A stretch of DNA of 64,000 nt from an uncultured Sutterella sp. (GCA_905206365.1 CAJLHF010000001.1:173602-237601); one strand, 5' to 3'. Numbered from the stretch's first letter, positions 9,955-20,229 are shown. The notes: generated from the sequence alone by a model not told the origin. Numbers and translations are program-made.

Positions 9955-11495
9955 GACGCGCTTCCCCCGGCAGGCTCGGCATTCGCGCGAGCGCGAATGC
10001 GCTCGGCCGCGTCAACAAAGCGCCGGCTCCGTTCGGCATAGTCGCGGAACATGTCCCACGACGCGCAGGCGGGTGAAAGGAGGAGCACGTCGCCCGGCCG
10101 GCGACGGGCCCACAGTACCTCGACCGCCTCTTCAAGCGTCGCGCATCGCTCGTGCGGGACGTCCCGCAACACCTTCCCGATCGCCTCGGCGTCCCGACCG
10201 ATCAGCGCGGCGTAGCCCGCGGCACCCGCAAGTACTTCGCCGAGCGGCGCGAAATCCTGGCCCTTTCCGTCACCCCCGAGCACGATGAGGACGCGCCGTC
10301 CCTGGGCGGCAAAGCCCGAAACGGCCGCAATCACCGCACCCACGTTCGTGCCCTTGGAGTCGTCGATGAAGTCGACCCCGTCCAACGTCATCACGTGTTC
10401 GACGCGGTGCGGCTCGCCCGAGTAGGTTTCGAGAACGCGCAAGGGACCCGCGAGCGAGGCGCCCGCCGCCTGTACGAGCGCAAGCGCCGCCAACGCGTTC
10501 ATCGCGTTGTGGCGTCCCTGAATCTTGAGCGCCCCTTCGGGAAGGAGCGCCTGGGCCTCGGGCACCTCTTCACCCGCGAGTCGCCGGGCCGCGGCGCTTG
10601 TCGGTTCCGTCTCGGGAAGGCTCGGGACGTACCCGAGCCACACGAGACCGTCGACGTGCATCAGGCCCGATTCTCCAGGGTGACTCGGTGCGCCCTGACC
10701 GAAGGTACGAACGCGCCTCGGGTCGACCCCGTCGGCCGACGCCGCCGAAAGCTTGTCGTCGCGATTCAGAACGCGCACCGTATCGGCGGAAAAGATGCGG
10801 CGTTTCGCCTCGGCGTACGCAGCCATCGAGCCGTGCCAGTCGAGGTGGTCTTCGGTCACGTTGAGAAGCGCCGCCGCGTCGCAGTGCAGGCTCGAGGTGG
10901 TCGCCAACTGGAAGCTTGAGAGCTCGAGTACCCACGCGTCGGGAAGCTCTCCCGCGTCCTCGGCTTTCAGGAGTTCGAGAACGGCGTTCGGACCGATGTT
11001 GCCCGCCGCTCGGGCGCGCAAGCCCGCCGCTTCTAGCATCTTCGTCGTCAGCACCGTCGTCGTCGTTTTGCCGTTCGTCCCCGTGATCCCCACCACCTTC
11101 GGGGCGTACCCCGTTTCGGCCTTGAGGCGCGCGAGTTCGCGCGCAAAGCACTCGATCTCGCCGATCACATCGATCCCGCAGGCACGCGCCCGAGCAACAA
11201 GGGGCGCCGCCGCCCCGTAATCGGGCGAAAGACCCGGGGACATGACAACGAGCTCCGCCCCGTCGAGGAGACTCTCCGGGAGCCCGCCCGTACGCACGTC
11301 GACCCCGGGGAAACGTTCCGCCGCGGTCGTCGCACCCGCGGGCGCTTCGCGCGTGTCGGCCGCCCGCACGGACCATCCGCGGCGAACGAGGTATTCGATT
11401 GCGGCGAGTCCCGAGGCACCGAGACCGACGACGAGCGCCGTCCGACGGTCGGACGGTGCGTTTTCCTGAGACTTCAACGACGTTTCCATCGACAT
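9951..11495 (-). CDS. murD: UDP-N-acetylmuramoyl-L-alanine--D-glutamate ligase MurD
   Basis: MurD adds D-glutamate to UDP-MurNAc-L-Ala. The protein has 514 residues, somewhat longer than E. coli MurD (438), with extra length in the central and C-terminal domains. The N-terminal dinucleotide-like motif VVGLGASGLAA is near residues 22-32. The ATP loop GITGTNGKTTTT is at about 136-147. LNVTEDHLDWHGSM and IDDSKGTNVGA follow. The C-terminal motif LLSPACASWDMFRDY is intact. Two start codons (MSMET) lie two codons apart, and I keep the first. The gap to mraY is 61 bases. Confidence 0.97.
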   Translation of the reverse strand: MSMETSLKSQENAPSDRRTALVVGLGASGLAAIEYLVRRGWSVRAADTREAPAGATTAAERFPGVDVRTGGLPESLLDGAELVVMSPGLSPDYGAAAPLVARARACGIDVIGEIECFARELARLKAETGYAPKVVGITGTNGKTTTTVLTTKMLEAAGLRARAAGNIGPNAVLELLKAEDAGELPDAWVLELSSFQLATTSSLHCDAAALLNVTEDHLDWHGSMAAYAEAKRRIFSADTVRVLNRDDKLSAASADGVDPRRVRTFGQGAPSHPGESGLMHVDGLVWLGYVPSLPETEPTSAAARRLAGEEVPEAQALLPEGALKIQGRHNAMNALAALALVQAAGASLAGPLRVLETYSGEPHRVEHVMTLDGVDFIDDSKGTNVGAVIAAVSGFAAQGRRVLIVLGGDGKGQDFAPLGEVLAGAAGYAALIGRDAEAIGKVLRDVPHERCATLEEAVEVLWARRRPGDVLLLSPACASWDMFRDYAERSRRFVDAAERIRARANAEPAGGSAS

Positions 11496-11556
11496 GATGC
11501 GTGTTCCTTCGAAACGAACGATCCCTTGGAAAAAGCTGAGAGAACGGGTGCTGCGA

Positions 11557-12711
11557 TCAGCGGATCTTGAGGGTCGAAAGACCGATCAGCACCAAAATGA
11601 ACGTGATGATCCAAAAGCGCGTCACCACCTGCGTTTCCTTCCAGCCCTTGAGCTCGAAGTGATGGTGAATCGGCGCCATGAGGAAGATGCGCTTGCCGTG
11701 CGAAAGTCGGAAGTAGACCGTCTGAATCATGACGGAGAGCGTTTCGACGACGAACACCCCGCCCATGACGGCGAGAACGAGTTCCTGACGAGCGATGACC
11801 GCCATCGTGCCGAGGCAACCGCCCAGAGCAAGCGCTCCCACGTCACCCATGAAGACCTGAGCGGGGTGCGCGTTGAACCAGAGAAAGGCCAATCCCGCCC
11901 CCGCGAGCGCCGCCGCGATGATGACGAGTTCGCCCGCGCCCGGGATATAGGGGAAGATCAGGTAGTTCGCAAAGTCGGGGCGCCCGACCACGTAACAGAA
12001 GATCCCTAGGGCAGAGCCGACGAGCACGGACGGAAGAATCGCCAGCCCGTCCAGGCCGTCCGTGAGGTTCACGGCGTTCGAGGACCCCACGATCACGACG
12101 TACGTGAAAGCCATGAAGCCGATCATCCCGAAGGGAAGCGCCACGTCCTTGAAGAAGGGAATGAGAAGGTGCAGGTTCGTGCTCACGTCGAGCGGGAAGC
12201 GCGCGTCGTACCAGACCGAAAGCGTCTCAGCCAGGGTTCCGCCCGCCGGAACGCTCAGCGCGAAGACGAGGTAGAACGCGGCGAGCAACCCGATCACGGA
12301 CTGCCAGGCGAACTTTTCACGCGCGCTCATGCCACGCGGATTGTGGTGCACGACCTTGCGGTAGTCATCGATCCAGCCGACGATCCCGTAGCCTAGCGTC
12401 ACGAAGAGCACCACCCAGATGAAGCGGTTCGAGAGGTCCGCCCAAAGGAGCGTCGAGACCGTAATCGCGACGAGCATCAGGGCGCCGCCCATCGTGGGCG
12501 TGCCGTCCTTCACGAGGTGGGTCTTGGGGCCGCAGTCGCGCACCGCCTGTCCGAAGTGCATGGCGCGCAACCGTCGGATCATCCAGGGACCCGCTGCAAA
12601 ACCGATGAAAAGCGCCGTGAGCGCGGCCATGACCGCGCGCAACGTGAGGTAGTTGAAAACGCCGAACCCCGTGACGGAGCTCGACCAGTTGCGGAAAAGT
12701 TCAAGAAGCAT
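11557..12711 (-). CDS. mraY: phospho-N-acetylmuramoyl-pentapeptide transferase MraY
   Basis: MraY is the inner-membrane enzyme that moves phospho-MurNAc-pentapeptide onto undecaprenyl phosphate, making lipid I. The start chosen gives MLLELFRNW and 384 residues; the open frame extends further, but only the shorter form matches the family. About ten membrane helices are visible. The catalytic Asp-rich loop [17 protein letters not shown], the [10 protein letters not shown] motif, [11 protein letters not shown] and the histidine motif [10 protein letters not shown] are all present. Confidence 0.97.
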   Translation of the reverse strand: MLLELFRNWSSSVTGFGVFNYLTLRAVMAALTALFIGFAAGPWMIRRLRAMHFGQAVRDCGPKTHLVKDGTPTMGGALMLVAITVSTLLWADLSNRFIWVVLFVTLGYGIVGWIDDYRKVVHHNPRGMSAREKFAWQSVIGLLAAFYLVFALSVPAGGTLAETLSVWYDARFPLDVSTNLHLLIPFFKDVALPFGMIGFMAFTYVVIVGSSNAVNLTDGLDGLAILPSVLVGSALGIFCYVVGRPDFANYLIFPYIPGAGELVIIAAALAGAGLAFLWFNAHPAQVFMGDVGALALGGCLGTMAVIARQELVLAVMGGVFVVETLSVMIQTVYFRLSHGKRIFLMAPIHHHFELKGWKETQVVTRFWIITFILVLIGLSTLKIR

Positions 12712-12748
12712 GATGAAGGATGAGCATCGGAGCACACGTGCGACCGGC

Positions 12749-14206
12749 TCAGTTTTCGTTGGTGGGATTTCGGGGTGCGTCGTCACGGCGCGCATGAAGT
12801 TCGAGCAGTCGGGCAACGACCCGATCGAACCCCATCGAATGACTCGCCTTCACGGTGAAGGCGGCCTTTGAGGCCGGCAATTCGGGAAGATGCTCCAGAA
12901 GCTCCTCGACCGTCGCGAACCGGCGCGCCCGCGGGCCGCAGGCTTCGGCCGCGTACTTCGAGAGTTCGCCGCACGTCCAGAGCGTAAGCCCGAGCTCCCG
13001 GGCGTAAGCACCCACTTCGGCGTGACAGGCGGAGGCTTCTCGGCCGACCTCGCCCATATCGCCCATGAGGAAGACTTTCGCGGGGCTCGGATCCTCGACG
13101 AGAATCCGCATGGCGGCCTTCATGCTGTCGGGATTCGCATTGTAGGCCTCGTCGTAGATCGTGATGTCGGAGCCGTCTTCGGTACGAATCGCCGCACCGC
13201 GACCGCGAAGGGCCCGGAAGTTCGCGAGCGCTTCGACGATCGCTTCGTCGGGAAGACCGAGCGTGCGGGCGGCAAGCGCTGCCCCCGCCGCGTTGTGGCG
13301 GTTGTGTTCGCCCGCCATCCGGAAGGGAAACGAAAGGCGCGCCGCCCCTCCCGGGGTGCGATCTGAAAAGACGAGCACCGCGTCGCCCCGTTCGTCGAGC
13401 GTCATGTGTGCGTCGGCTCGGACGGCGGGGTCCGTCGCAAACGTGAGCGCACGAACGCCGCGGGCGCGCGCGATCGACGCCCAGACGTCGCACGAGGCGT
13501 CGTCCGAGGGATAGACCGCAAAGCCCCCGTCGGGAAGCGCCGCAACGGCCAGACCGTTTTCCCACGCGGTTTCGCGCACCCCCGCGAGAAATTCCTGATG
13601 CTCGCGCTGCGCGTTCGTCAGGAGCACCGTATCGGGGCGAATCCAGTCCGCAAGGCGTGCGAGTTCTCCGGGATGGTTCATCCCGGCTTCGACAACCGCG
13701 TACTCGGTGCCGTGCGGAAAACCGAGCAACGTCTGCGGCACGCCCACGTGGTTGTTGAAATTTCCCGCGGTCGATGCGGTCCGATCGCCGTGCGCCGCTC
13801 TCAAAATCGCCGCGACCATCTGCGTGGTGGTGGTTTTGCCGTTGCTGCCCGCGACCGCGACGATGCGGGCGCCGAGTTCGCGGCGGTACCGCGCGGCGAT
13901 CGTTCCGTAGGCTTCGACCGTGTCGGCAACGACGAACTGCGCGATGTCGGCGTCGACGGGGCGCGCGACGAGGGCTGCGGGCGCTGATCGGCGGGCAACG
14001 TCCGCGACGAAATCGTGTCCGTCGAAGCGTTCGCCCGACAGAGCGACAAAGAGTGTTCCGGGGCCCGCCCGGCGCGAATCCGAGAGGATTGCGTCGATCG
14101 TTCCTTCGGGAAGCGTTTCGGGCGCCTTGAGGAGCAGTCCTTCGACCGCGCCGAGCGTCTCTTTGATCCACAGGGCGTCGACGCCGAGACGTTGGGTTGA
14201 ACTCAT
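12749..14206 (-). CDS. murF: UDP-MurNAc-tripeptide--D-Ala-D-Ala ligase MurF
   Basis: MurF adds the D-Ala-D-Ala dipeptide made by Ddl, finishing the cytoplasmic pentapeptide precursor. The protein has 485 residues. The N-terminal substrate domain contains [14 protein letters not shown]. The ATP loop [13 protein letters not shown] lies near residues 116-128. [25 protein letters not shown] and [12 protein letters not shown] are classic MurF motifs. The gap to mraY is 37 bases and to murE 21 bases, so the genes are cotranscribed. Confidence 0.97.
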   Translation of the reverse strand: MSSTQRLGVDALWIKETLGAVEGLLLKAPETLPEGTIDAILSDSRRAGPGTLFVALSGERFDGHDFVADVARRSAPAALVARPVDADIAQFVVADTVEAYGTIAARYRRELGARIVAVAGSNGKTTTTQMVAAILRAAHGDRTASTAGNFNNHVGVPQTLLGFPHGTEYAVVEAGMNHPGELARLADWIRPDTVLLTNAQREHQEFLAGVRETAWENGLAVAALPDGGFAVYPSDDASCDVWASIARARGVRALTFATDPAVRADAHMTLDERGDAVLVFSDRTPGGAARLSFPFRMAGEHNRHNAAGAALAARTLGLPDEAIVEALANFRALRGRGAAIRTEDGSDITIYDEAYNANPDSMKAAMRILVEDPSPAKVFLMGDMGEVGREASACHAEVGAYARELGLTLWTCGELSKYAAEACGPRARRFATVEELLEHLPELPASKAAFTVKASHSMGFDRVVARLLELHARRDDAPRNPTNEN

Positions 14207-14227
14207 ATCGATCTCTTCCTTATCCGA

Positions 14228-15763
14228 TCATTCGTGCGCACGGGCGGCCTTCACGAATTCGATCGTGCGGCGTTCGTTGAGAGCTTCGTTTACGACTTCG
14301 ACGTCGCTGAAGTGGTGACGCACGCCCGCCGTTTCCTGGTAGTCTTCGTGCCCTTTGCCCGCAACGAGCACGACGTCCTCGGGAGCCGCTTCGAGCACCG
14401 CGCGATGCAGGGCTTCGCGGCGGTCGATCACGCAATCGGCCTCAGGCGCCCCCGCGAGCACGTCGCGGGCGATGGCTTCGGGGTCTTCCGAACGCGGGTT
14501 GTCGCTTGTCACAAGGACGCGGTCTGCCAAACGCACGGCCGCCTCCCCCATCATCGGGCGCTTGCCGGGGTCGCGGTCTCCGCCGCAACCGAAGACCGCC
14601 CAGAGGCGACCGCCGCGATGTTCCGCGATCGGCCGCAGGCTCTCCAGGGCCTTTTCCAAAGCGTCGGGCGTGTGGCTGTAGTCGACGACCGCAAGGGGCG
14701 TACCCGGCCGCTCGATCATCTGCATGCGACCCGCAGGGGGCAGGAGCCCTCCGAGATGCGGAAGCACCGTTTCCAGGGGAATGCCCGCCGCTAGCACCGC
14801 CGCTGCGGCTTCGAGAAGGTTCGAAACGTTGAAGTCTCCCGCGATGCGGGCTTCGACGGGGTGTGCCGTGCCGTCGAGGACGAGCGAAAAACGCATCCCC
14901 GACGCAAAAGGCCGCACGTCGCACGCTTCGACACGATGGCGGGCCCCTTCGAACGTGCGTCCTTCGAGACTCGTTGTCCAGAGTTCGGCGCCGGAGGCGA
15001 GCGCCGCCGCGGCCATGCGGGCCCCCTCGGGGTCGTCCGCGTTCACCACCGCGGCCTTGAGCCCCGGCCACGCGAAGAGGCGCGCCTTCGCTTCGGCGTA
15101 CGCTTCCATCGTGCCGTGGTAGTCGAGGTGGTCGCGCGTGAGATTCGTAAAGACGGCAACGTCGACGTGCGTGCCCGAAAGACGGCCCTGCACGAGACCG
15201 ATCGAACTCGCTTCGACCGCGAAGGCTTCAGCCCCCGCGGCGACGAGATCGGCCGCAACGCCCTGAAAGGACACCGCGTCGGGCGTCGTGAGCCCGGGCA
15301 CTTCGAAGCGGAGGCCTCCCAGACGGCAACCGATCGTTCCGACAACGGCGCCCGGGCGCCCCGCACGCGTCATGAGTTCGGCGATCCAGTGCGTGGTCGT
15401 CGTCTTGCCGTTCGTACCCGTGACGGCAAAACCCGTCATGCGAGCGGTCGGGTCACCGTAAAAACCCGAGGCTATTTCACCGAGGCGCGCCGTGAGGTTT
15501 TCGGTGGCGAGCGACGCAATCGGGTACCGCTCGGGCGCGCCCGGGAGCCCCCTCAAGGTTTCCTCGAGACGTTCCTCAAGGAGAACGCCTGCCGCACCGC
15601 GGGCCATCGCCACGCGAATGTAAGTGCGCCCGTCGACGCGCGCCCCGGGGACGGCGACGAAAATGTCGCCGGGTTCCACCCGGCGGCTGTCAAGACGCAG
15701 ACGCGCCCCGTCGTGAGCAAGGTTCTTGAGCCACGCGAGAATTTCAGCGGTTGTTCGTTCCAT
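14228..15763 (-). CDS. murE: UDP-MurNAc-L-Ala-D-Glu--meso-diaminopimelate ligase MurE
   Basis: MurE adds the third amino acid of the stem peptide. The start chosen gives MERTTAEILAWLKNLA and 511 residues; a longer in-frame extension has no family support. The ATP loop VTGTNGKTTTTHW is near residues 114-126. FTNLTRDHLDYHGTM and VDYSHTPDALEKAL follow. The C-terminal DNPR motif (TSDNPRSEDP) is the signature of enzymes that use meso-diaminopimelate rather than lysine, as expected for a Gram-negative cell wall. Confidence 0.97.
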   Translation of the reverse strand: MERTTAEILAWLKNLAHDGARLRLDSRRVEPGDIFVAVPGARVDGRTYIRVAMARGAAGVLLEERLEETLRGLPGAPERYPIASLATENLTARLGEIASGFYGDPTARMTGFAVTGTNGKTTTTHWIAELMTRAGRPGAVVGTIGCRLGGLRFEVPGLTTPDAVSFQGVAADLVAAGAEAFAVEASSIGLVQGRLSGTHVDVAVFTNLTRDHLDYHGTMEAYAEAKARLFAWPGLKAAVVNADDPEGARMAAAALASGAELWTTSLEGRTFEGARHRVEACDVRPFASGMRFSLVLDGTAHPVEARIAGDFNVSNLLEAAAAVLAAGIPLETVLPHLGGLLPPAGRMQMIERPGTPLAVVDYSHTPDALEKALESLRPIAEHRGGRLWAVFGCGGDRDPGKRPMMGEAAVRLADRVLVTSDNPRSEDPEAIARDVLAGAPEADCVIDRREALHRAVLEAAPEDVVLVAGKGHEDYQETAGVRHHFSDVEVVNEALNERRTIEFVKAARAHE

Positions 15764-15806
15764 GTCGCTTCCTTTGAGTCGGGTTCGGTCGTATCCGCGG
15801 GAGTCT

Positions 15807-17624
15807 TCAGCGGTGCAGCTCGGAGAGGAACTTCCCCGACGCGACGGTCGCGTCGTCGGGTGTGACCATGAGCGTGCGCAGTGTGCCGGCAGCCACCGCA
15901 TTGAATACGGGTGCCGCGGCGCGGCCGCCGAAGTGGCTGCCGCGTTTGGGTTCGTCGATCATGACGGCCACGATGAAGCGGGGCTGCACCGCAGGGACGA
16001 TCCCGACGAAACTTGCCACGGTATCGTTCGTGTAGCGGCCGTTTTTCACCTTGTTGGCAGTCCCCGTTTTTCCGGCCACCGAGTACCCCGCCACCTTCAC
16101 CTGCGAAGCCGTACCGCCGCGACGCACGGTGTTCATCATCATGGCGCGGATCGATCGGACGGTTTCGGGCTTATACACCTGTTCGCCCTGCACGGGACCC
16201 GCGTTCGGATCGCGCTTGAAGAGCGTCAGATCGATCACGTCGCCGTTGCGGGCAAGCGCCGTGTAGGCGCGCACGAGTTGCATGAGGGAAACCGTGACGC
16301 CGTGGCCGTAGGAAATCGTCGCCTGCTCGATCGGCCGCCACGACTTCGCGGGGCGCAGGCGACCGGCGGTGGCGCCCGGGAACCCGATGTCGGGCGCGCG
16401 CCCGAAGCCGAGCGCCGAATACATGTCCCAGAGCGTTTGCGGAGCGATTTCGAGCGCAATCTTCACCGTACCGATGTTGGACGATTTCGAGACAACCTCG
16501 GCCACGGTGAGAAGCCCGTAGTCGTGCGTGTCGCCGATCGTGCGGTCGCCGATCGTGAGTTTCCCCGGAGCCGTCTGAATGGTCGTCAGGGGTTTCACGA
16601 TCCCCATGTCCAAAGCCTTTGCGATCGCAAAGGGCTTCATGGTCGAGCCCGGCTCGAACTGGTCGGTCAGGACGCGATTGCGTACGCGCTCGAACTGCAT
16701 CGTCGAGCGGTCGTTCGGATCGTATGTGGGGGCATTCACGAGCGCGAGGATTTCCCCGGTCGTCACGTCCGCCACGACGACGGCACCCGCCTTGGCTTCC
16801 GTTTCCTCCATGGCCTTGCCGAGCGCCTCGTAGGCGATGAACTGCACGCGCGAATCGATCGAGAGCGTGACGTCCTTACCCGGCACCGCTTCCTTGGCCC
16901 ATACGTCGTCGACAATGCGCCCGATGCGGTCGCGAATGACGCGACGCGCGCCCTGATAGCCCGAGAGCTGTTCGTCGCAGGCAAGCTCGATCCCTTCCTG
17001 CCCCCGGTCGTCGCGCCCCGTAAAGCCCACGAGGTGCGCCATCACCGGACCGTCCGGATACTCGCGGAGCACTTCGGGGGAAATGCCCACCCCGGGGACG
17101 CCGAGCTCGCGCACGGCTTCCGCCGTTGCGATGTCGCGCATGCGCGAGAGGTAGACGAAGTTGCGCGAGGTGCTGTTCTCGATCCGATGCTTCATGTCGT
17201 CGTACGTCATCCCGAGCACGAATGCGAGCTTCGTCAGGTCTTCCTGCGTGGCCTTTTTGGCAAAAGCCGGATCGGCCCAGATGCTACGCACGGGTTGCGA
17301 CGAGGCGAGCACCACGCCGTTGCGATCGAGAATTTCGCCGCGCGTGCCCGCAATGGAGAGCGTGCGCGCATAGCGCGCTTCGCCCTGCCCCTGCAGAAAG
17401 TCGCTCGTCACGACCTGAAGCCAAAATGCCCGGAACGCAAGCAAAATGAACGCCGTCACGATGACGCCGAGCGTGAAGTATGTACGCCAGCGCGGGATCG
17501 GAATGACGATCAGGGGACTCGCCGTATGCGTGGGCTCTGCCTTGCGGGCCGCGCGGTCGCGTCGGATCCCGTCCTCGATCGCACGCAAAAGTACCGAAGC
17601 CATGCGGCCGATGGGATTCCTCAC
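15807..17624 (-). CDS. ftsI: septal transpeptidase FtsI (penicillin-binding protein 3)
   Basis: FtsI is the class B penicillin-binding protein that crosslinks septal peptidoglycan. The protein has 605 residues. A short cytoplasmic tail precedes one membrane helix near residues 49-66. A pedestal domain follows, with RGEILDRNGVVLA near 95. The transpeptidase domain has its three active-site motifs intact: Ser327-Thr-Met-Lys330, Ser381-Ser-Asn383 and Lys519-Thr-Gly521. The gene overlaps the ftsL stop by four bases, so translation is likely coupled to ftsL. Confidence 0.97.
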   Translation of the reverse strand: MRNPIGRMASVLLRAIEDGIRRDRAARKAEPTHTASPLIVIPIPRWRTYFTLGVIVTAFILLAFRAFWLQVVTSDFLQGQGEARYARTLSIAGTRGEILDRNGVVLASSQPVRSIWADPAFAKKATQEDLTKLAFVLGMTYDDMKHRIENSTSRNFVYLSRMRDIATAEAVRELGVPGVGISPEVLREYPDGPVMAHLVGFTGRDDRGQEGIELACDEQLSGYQGARRVIRDRIGRIVDDVWAKEAVPGKDVTLSIDSRVQFIAYEALGKAMEETEAKAGAVVVADVTTGEILALVNAPTYDPNDRSTMQFERVRNRVLTDQFEPGSTMKPFAIAKALDMGIVKPLTTIQTAPGKLTIGDRTIGDTHDYGLLTVAEVVSKSSNIGTVKIALEIAPQTLWDMYSALGFGRAPDIGFPGATAGRLRPAKSWRPIEQATISYGHGVTVSLMQLVRAYTALARNGDVIDLTLFKRDPNAGPVQGEQVYKPETVRSIRAMMMNTVRRGGTASQVKVAGYSVAGKTGTANKVKNGRYTNDTVASFVGIVPAVQPRFIVAVMIDEPKRGSHFGGRAAAPVFNAVAAGTLRTLMVTPDDATVASGKFLSELHR

Positions 17625-18028
17625 GATTTGGCCCTCCTCTGACGCTTGGCGCGCTGCGCTTCGAATTTCGCGCGGCGTTCGGCCTGCGCGGCCGCTTCAG
17701 CGGCGATGCGGGCCTTCGTTTCTTCGGAGAGAACGACGGTGCCGTCTTTGGCCCGAACGAGCGTCACGGTATTGTCGCCCGTGGCCCCCTTGAGACCGAG
17801 CTCGCGCGCCCCCGCGACGATGCTGCCGGGCAACGACGCGCGCCGAACCTTCATCTGAAGTTCGGCCTGGTCGTCCAGAAGTTTGCGCGCCGTGTCGAGT
17901 TCGCGTTCGTGCGCGACGAACACCTGACGCGTACGGTAGTGCAGGTCGACAAGCGAGAGCGCGCTCACGAAAAGCGCGAACCCGAGCACTGCCACCCACA
18001 CGAGCTCGATCGGCGAGGTGCGGCTCAT
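17621..18028 (-). CDS. ftsL: cell division protein FtsL
   Basis: FtsL is a small bitopic divisome protein that pairs with FtsB through a periplasmic coiled coil and helps activate FtsWI. The product has 135 residues: a short N-terminus, a membrane helix near 9-27 (VWVAVLGFALFVSALSLV), then a coiled coil (RELDTARKLLDDQAELQ). The C-terminus is an unusually long Ala/Lys/Arg/Glu-rich helix (residues about 100-135). The call rests on position between rsmH and ftsI and on topology, since FtsL sequences diverge strongly. Confidence 0.9.
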   Translation of the reverse strand: MSRTSPIELVWVAVLGFALFVSALSLVDLHYRTRQVFVAHERELDTARKLLDDQAELQMKVRRASLPGSIVAGARELGLKGATGDNTVTLVRAKDGTVVLSEETKARIAAEAAAQAERRAKFEAQRAKRQRRAKS

Positions 18029-18030
18029 CG

Positions 18031-18996
18031 TTACACCTCAACGTTCGTCCAGGGTTCGGCCGTGCGCGTACCAGCACGCAAAATGGCGGAGCGCGCCCGC
18101 GGATTGGCCGCGCACTCGGCTTCGCCCGGTCGGATGCGCTCGACGTCGACGAAAGCGGGCTTCGGAAGCTTGGAGACGGGAATCGGCAACCGCGGATCGA
18201 GGTCGCGCTCGGGATGCGCGGCACGCTCGAAGAAGCGTTTCACGATGCGGTCTTCGAGCGAGTGGAAACTGATGACGGCAAGGCGCCCCTCGGAAGCAAG
18301 CAGGCGTCCGGCGGCGTTCAGGGCGGTGCGCAACTCCTCGAGCTCGCGGTTCACCTCGATGCGAATCGCCTGGAAGGTTCGCGTCGCGGGATGTTGGCCC
18401 ATGTCCTTTTTGTTGCGCGGCACGACCGAGGCAACGAGGTCCGCAAGGTCCCCCGTCGTCGCAAAGGGCTTTTCCGCGCGCCGCGCGACGATCGCCCGGG
18501 CGATCGGGCCCGCGAAGCGCTCTTCGCCGTAGAGGTCGATCACGCGTCGGATGGTCTTCTCATCGGTCGTATTGAGCCATTCCGCGGCCGTCACGCCCGT
18601 CGTCGTATCCATGCGCATGTCGAGCGGCCCCTCGAAACGGAAGGAAAATCCGCGCGAAGCGTCGTCGATCTGAGGGGAGGAAACGCCGATGTCGAGAAAG
18701 ACTCCGTCCACCTCGCCCGGCGCAACGCCGAGGCGCGCAAGCTCTTCGACCATCGTTGAAAAGGGTGCGTGCACGATGCGAAAACGCACGTCGTCGATCT
18801 CGGCCGCGGCACGCACGGCTTCCGGATCGCGATCGAACGCGATCAGCCGTCCTTCGGGGGCAAGCTTGGCGAGAATACGGCGGCTGTGGCCGCCTCGGCC
18901 GAACGTACCGTCGACGTACAAACCGTCGGGACGGGTGACGAGCGCCTCGGGCGACTCCTCGCCGAGAACGGAAAGATGAACGAAAGGCTCGGCCAT
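18031..18996 (-). CDS. rsmH: 16S rRNA (cytosine1402-N4)-methyltransferase RsmH
   Basis: RsmH (MraW) N4-methylates C1402 in the decoding centre of 16S rRNA. The protein has 321 residues. The SAM-binding loop [15 protein letters not shown] is near residues 28-42, [11 protein letters not shown] follows, and the [19 protein letters not shown] motif is intact. The C-terminus has the usual [14 protein letters not shown]. The stop lies 2 bases before ftsL. Upstream is a 149-base gap to mraZ, large for this cluster, which could hold an internal promoter or processing site. Confidence 0.97.
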   Translation of the reverse strand: MAEPFVHLSVLGEESPEALVTRPDGLYVDGTFGRGGHSRRILAKLAPEGRLIAFDRDPEAVRAAAEIDDVRFRIVHAPFSTMVEELARLGVAPGEVDGVFLDIGVSSPQIDDASRGFSFRFEGPLDMRMDTTTGVTAAEWLNTTDEKTIRRVIDLYGEERFAGPIARAIVARRAEKPFATTGDLADLVASVVPRNKKDMGQHPATRTFQAIRIEVNRELEELRTALNAAGRLLASEGRLAVISFHSLEDRIVKRFFERAAHPERDLDPRLPIPVSKLPKPAFVDVERIRPGEAECAANPRARSAILRAGTRTAEPWTNVEV

Positions 18997-19145
18997 GACG
19001 ATAAGCTTTGCTGAGAAGGAAGTTTCGGGCGGTCAAACGGGCGACATGCGAAAAACGGGAGGCGCGCGGCGAAAAAGCCCGAACGGACGTCCCGCCAACC
19101 GAAGAAGGGCTTTCGACCGGAAACCACTGCCGAAAGCGGGCTTCG

Positions 19146-19568
19146 TCAGAAAACGAAGTCCGCCGCATCGAGACCCGCCGCCAGATCCTGAGCTTCGCGC
19201 TCAAGCAACGCCGTGCGGTCCCAGAGTTCGAAGTGCGTCCCGACGCCCACAAGCGCCGCTTCGCGCGACAAACCCGCCAATGTTCTCAGCTCCGTCGGAA
19301 TCAAAAGACGCCCCGCGGCGTCCCAATTCACTTCGACGGCACTGCCCAACACAAAGCGCACCAAGGCTCTCGCCGAGTGCGGCAGACGCCGCAGCGCCTC
19401 GCACTTCTCCTCCCAAACGGGCGTCGGATAAATCACCAGACAGCCGTCGGGGTGTCGGGTGACGACCACGCCGCCGCCCGACTCGGCGCGCAACGCCTCC
19501 CGATGCCGCGCAGGCACCGAAAGACGCCCTTTGGCGTCGAGCACGAGAAGCGAGGTTCCCTGATACAC
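19146..19568 (-). CDS. mraZ: transcriptional regulator MraZ
   Basis: MraZ is the AbrB-fold regulator of the dcw cluster and binds its own promoter. I start it at GTG 19566-19568, giving (V)YQGTSLLVLDAKGRLSVPAR and 140 residues; the upstream open frame is not MraZ-like. Both AbrB-like half-domains are visible, each with its DxxGR motif: LDAKGRLSVPARH and DAAGRLLIPTELR. Three spaced GTGGGA boxes about 90 bases upstream fit the known MraZ target, so the cluster is probably autoregulated. The GTG start has no strong ribosome site, which may keep MraZ scarce. Confidence 0.94.
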   Translation of the reverse strand: MYQGTSLLVLDAKGRLSVPARHREALRAESGGGVVVTRHPDGCLVIYPTPVWEEKCEALRRLPHSARALVRFVLGSAVEVNWDAAGRLLIPTELRTLAGLSREAALVGVGTHFELWDRTALLEREAQDLAAGLDAADFVF

Positions 19569-19660
19569 GTGCTTTGCGTCCCGATCCGCAAAATTCTGTT
19601 GCCCTCTTCGGGAAGGACGACCCGTCCGAAGATTCCTCCGCGGCACGGCATTCCGTACGA

Positions 19661-19686
19661 TCCCACTTAATCCCACATTTTCCCAC
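19661..19686 (-). promoter_or_regulatory. MraZ operator (three GTGGGA boxes)
   Basis: On the minus strand GTGGGA occurs three times with exact 10-base spacing (19681-19686, 19671-19676, 19661-19666), separated by the AT-rich tetramers AAAT and TTAA. Known MraZ sites are direct TGGGN repeats with 5-base spacers, bound by the ring-shaped MraZ multimer. The position upstream of mraZ fits exactly. The rest of the 344-base gap from 19569 to 19912 holds the dcw promoter region, which is AT-rich around 19720-19860, and the rnpB terminator. I see no other gene in it. Confidence 0.85.
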
Positions 19687-19852
19687 AAACGGGCGAATCG
19701 GGAACGACTGAAACGGCGCGGGACAAGATTCGGACACACTTTTCCCGAGACTCAAAAACCGAGCGTTTTTCGGAGCATTTCCCGGACCGTTTGAAAACAA
19801 CACAAACCGAACAAAACCCGAATTTTATTCGGAAAAAACGGACACAATTCGC

Positions 19853-19893
19853 AAAAAAAGCACCCGGCGTCCGGGACGCCGGGTGCTTTTCGG
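19853..19893 (-). terminator. rnpB intrinsic terminator
   Basis: A strong inverted repeat with 17-18-base arms (AAAAGCACCCGGCGTCC and its complement) is followed on the minus strand by seven T residues. It lies about 20 bases past the 3' end of RNase P RNA. Confidence 0.9.
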
Positions 19894-19912
19894 AGTTCGT
19901 TTGCAGCGGGAC

Positions 19913-20220
19913 TCCCTCTGTAAGCCGGATTATGTTCGCGTCCTCGAAAGAACGCGCGGCGGTCATTCGTCTAGGACGGCGTTCGCACGCCGCCTCAAGC
20001 CATCTACCCGCAACCGGACCGGGCCGGTCCGTAGGCTGCCTATTTGATGTTGCTCCCCGTAGAGATTGCCCGTTTCACCCGACCCGAAGTCGGCTCGTCT
20101 CTGTTGCTCTGATCCTCGCCTCGCGGCGGACAGGTGTTACCTGCTACGGTGCCCTGCGGAGTCCGGACTTTCCTCCCGCGGCATGAAGCCGCCGACGACA
20201 GCCCGAAGAACTCCCGCTGC
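19913..20220 (-). ncRNA. rnpB: RNase P RNA, bacterial type A
   Basis: This is the catalytic RNA that removes 5' leaders from tRNA precursors. On the minus strand the universally conserved P4 segment GAGGAAAGTCCGGACTCC lies near the 5' end. AGGTAACACCTG follows, and the 3' part carries ATAATCCGGCTTAC, the other conserved end. The termini GCAGCGGGAGT (5') and AGTCCCGCTGC (3') pair as helix P1, which sets the limits to within a few bases at about 308 nucleotides. It has a recognisable promoter at its 5' side and a strong terminator at its 3' side, so it is an independent unit between mraZ and the pagP-like gene. Confidence 0.95.
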
Positions 20221-20229
20221 AGGGCGTGC

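Noticed and set aside
8753..10135. Long N-terminal extension of murG through ftsW
   Set aside because: The frame is open, but the sequence lies inside ftsW and does not match MurG. A GTG with GGAGGT just upstream gives the normal protein.
19569..19739. Longer mraZ start
   Set aside because: The added residues overlap the operator and promoter and do not look like MraZ.
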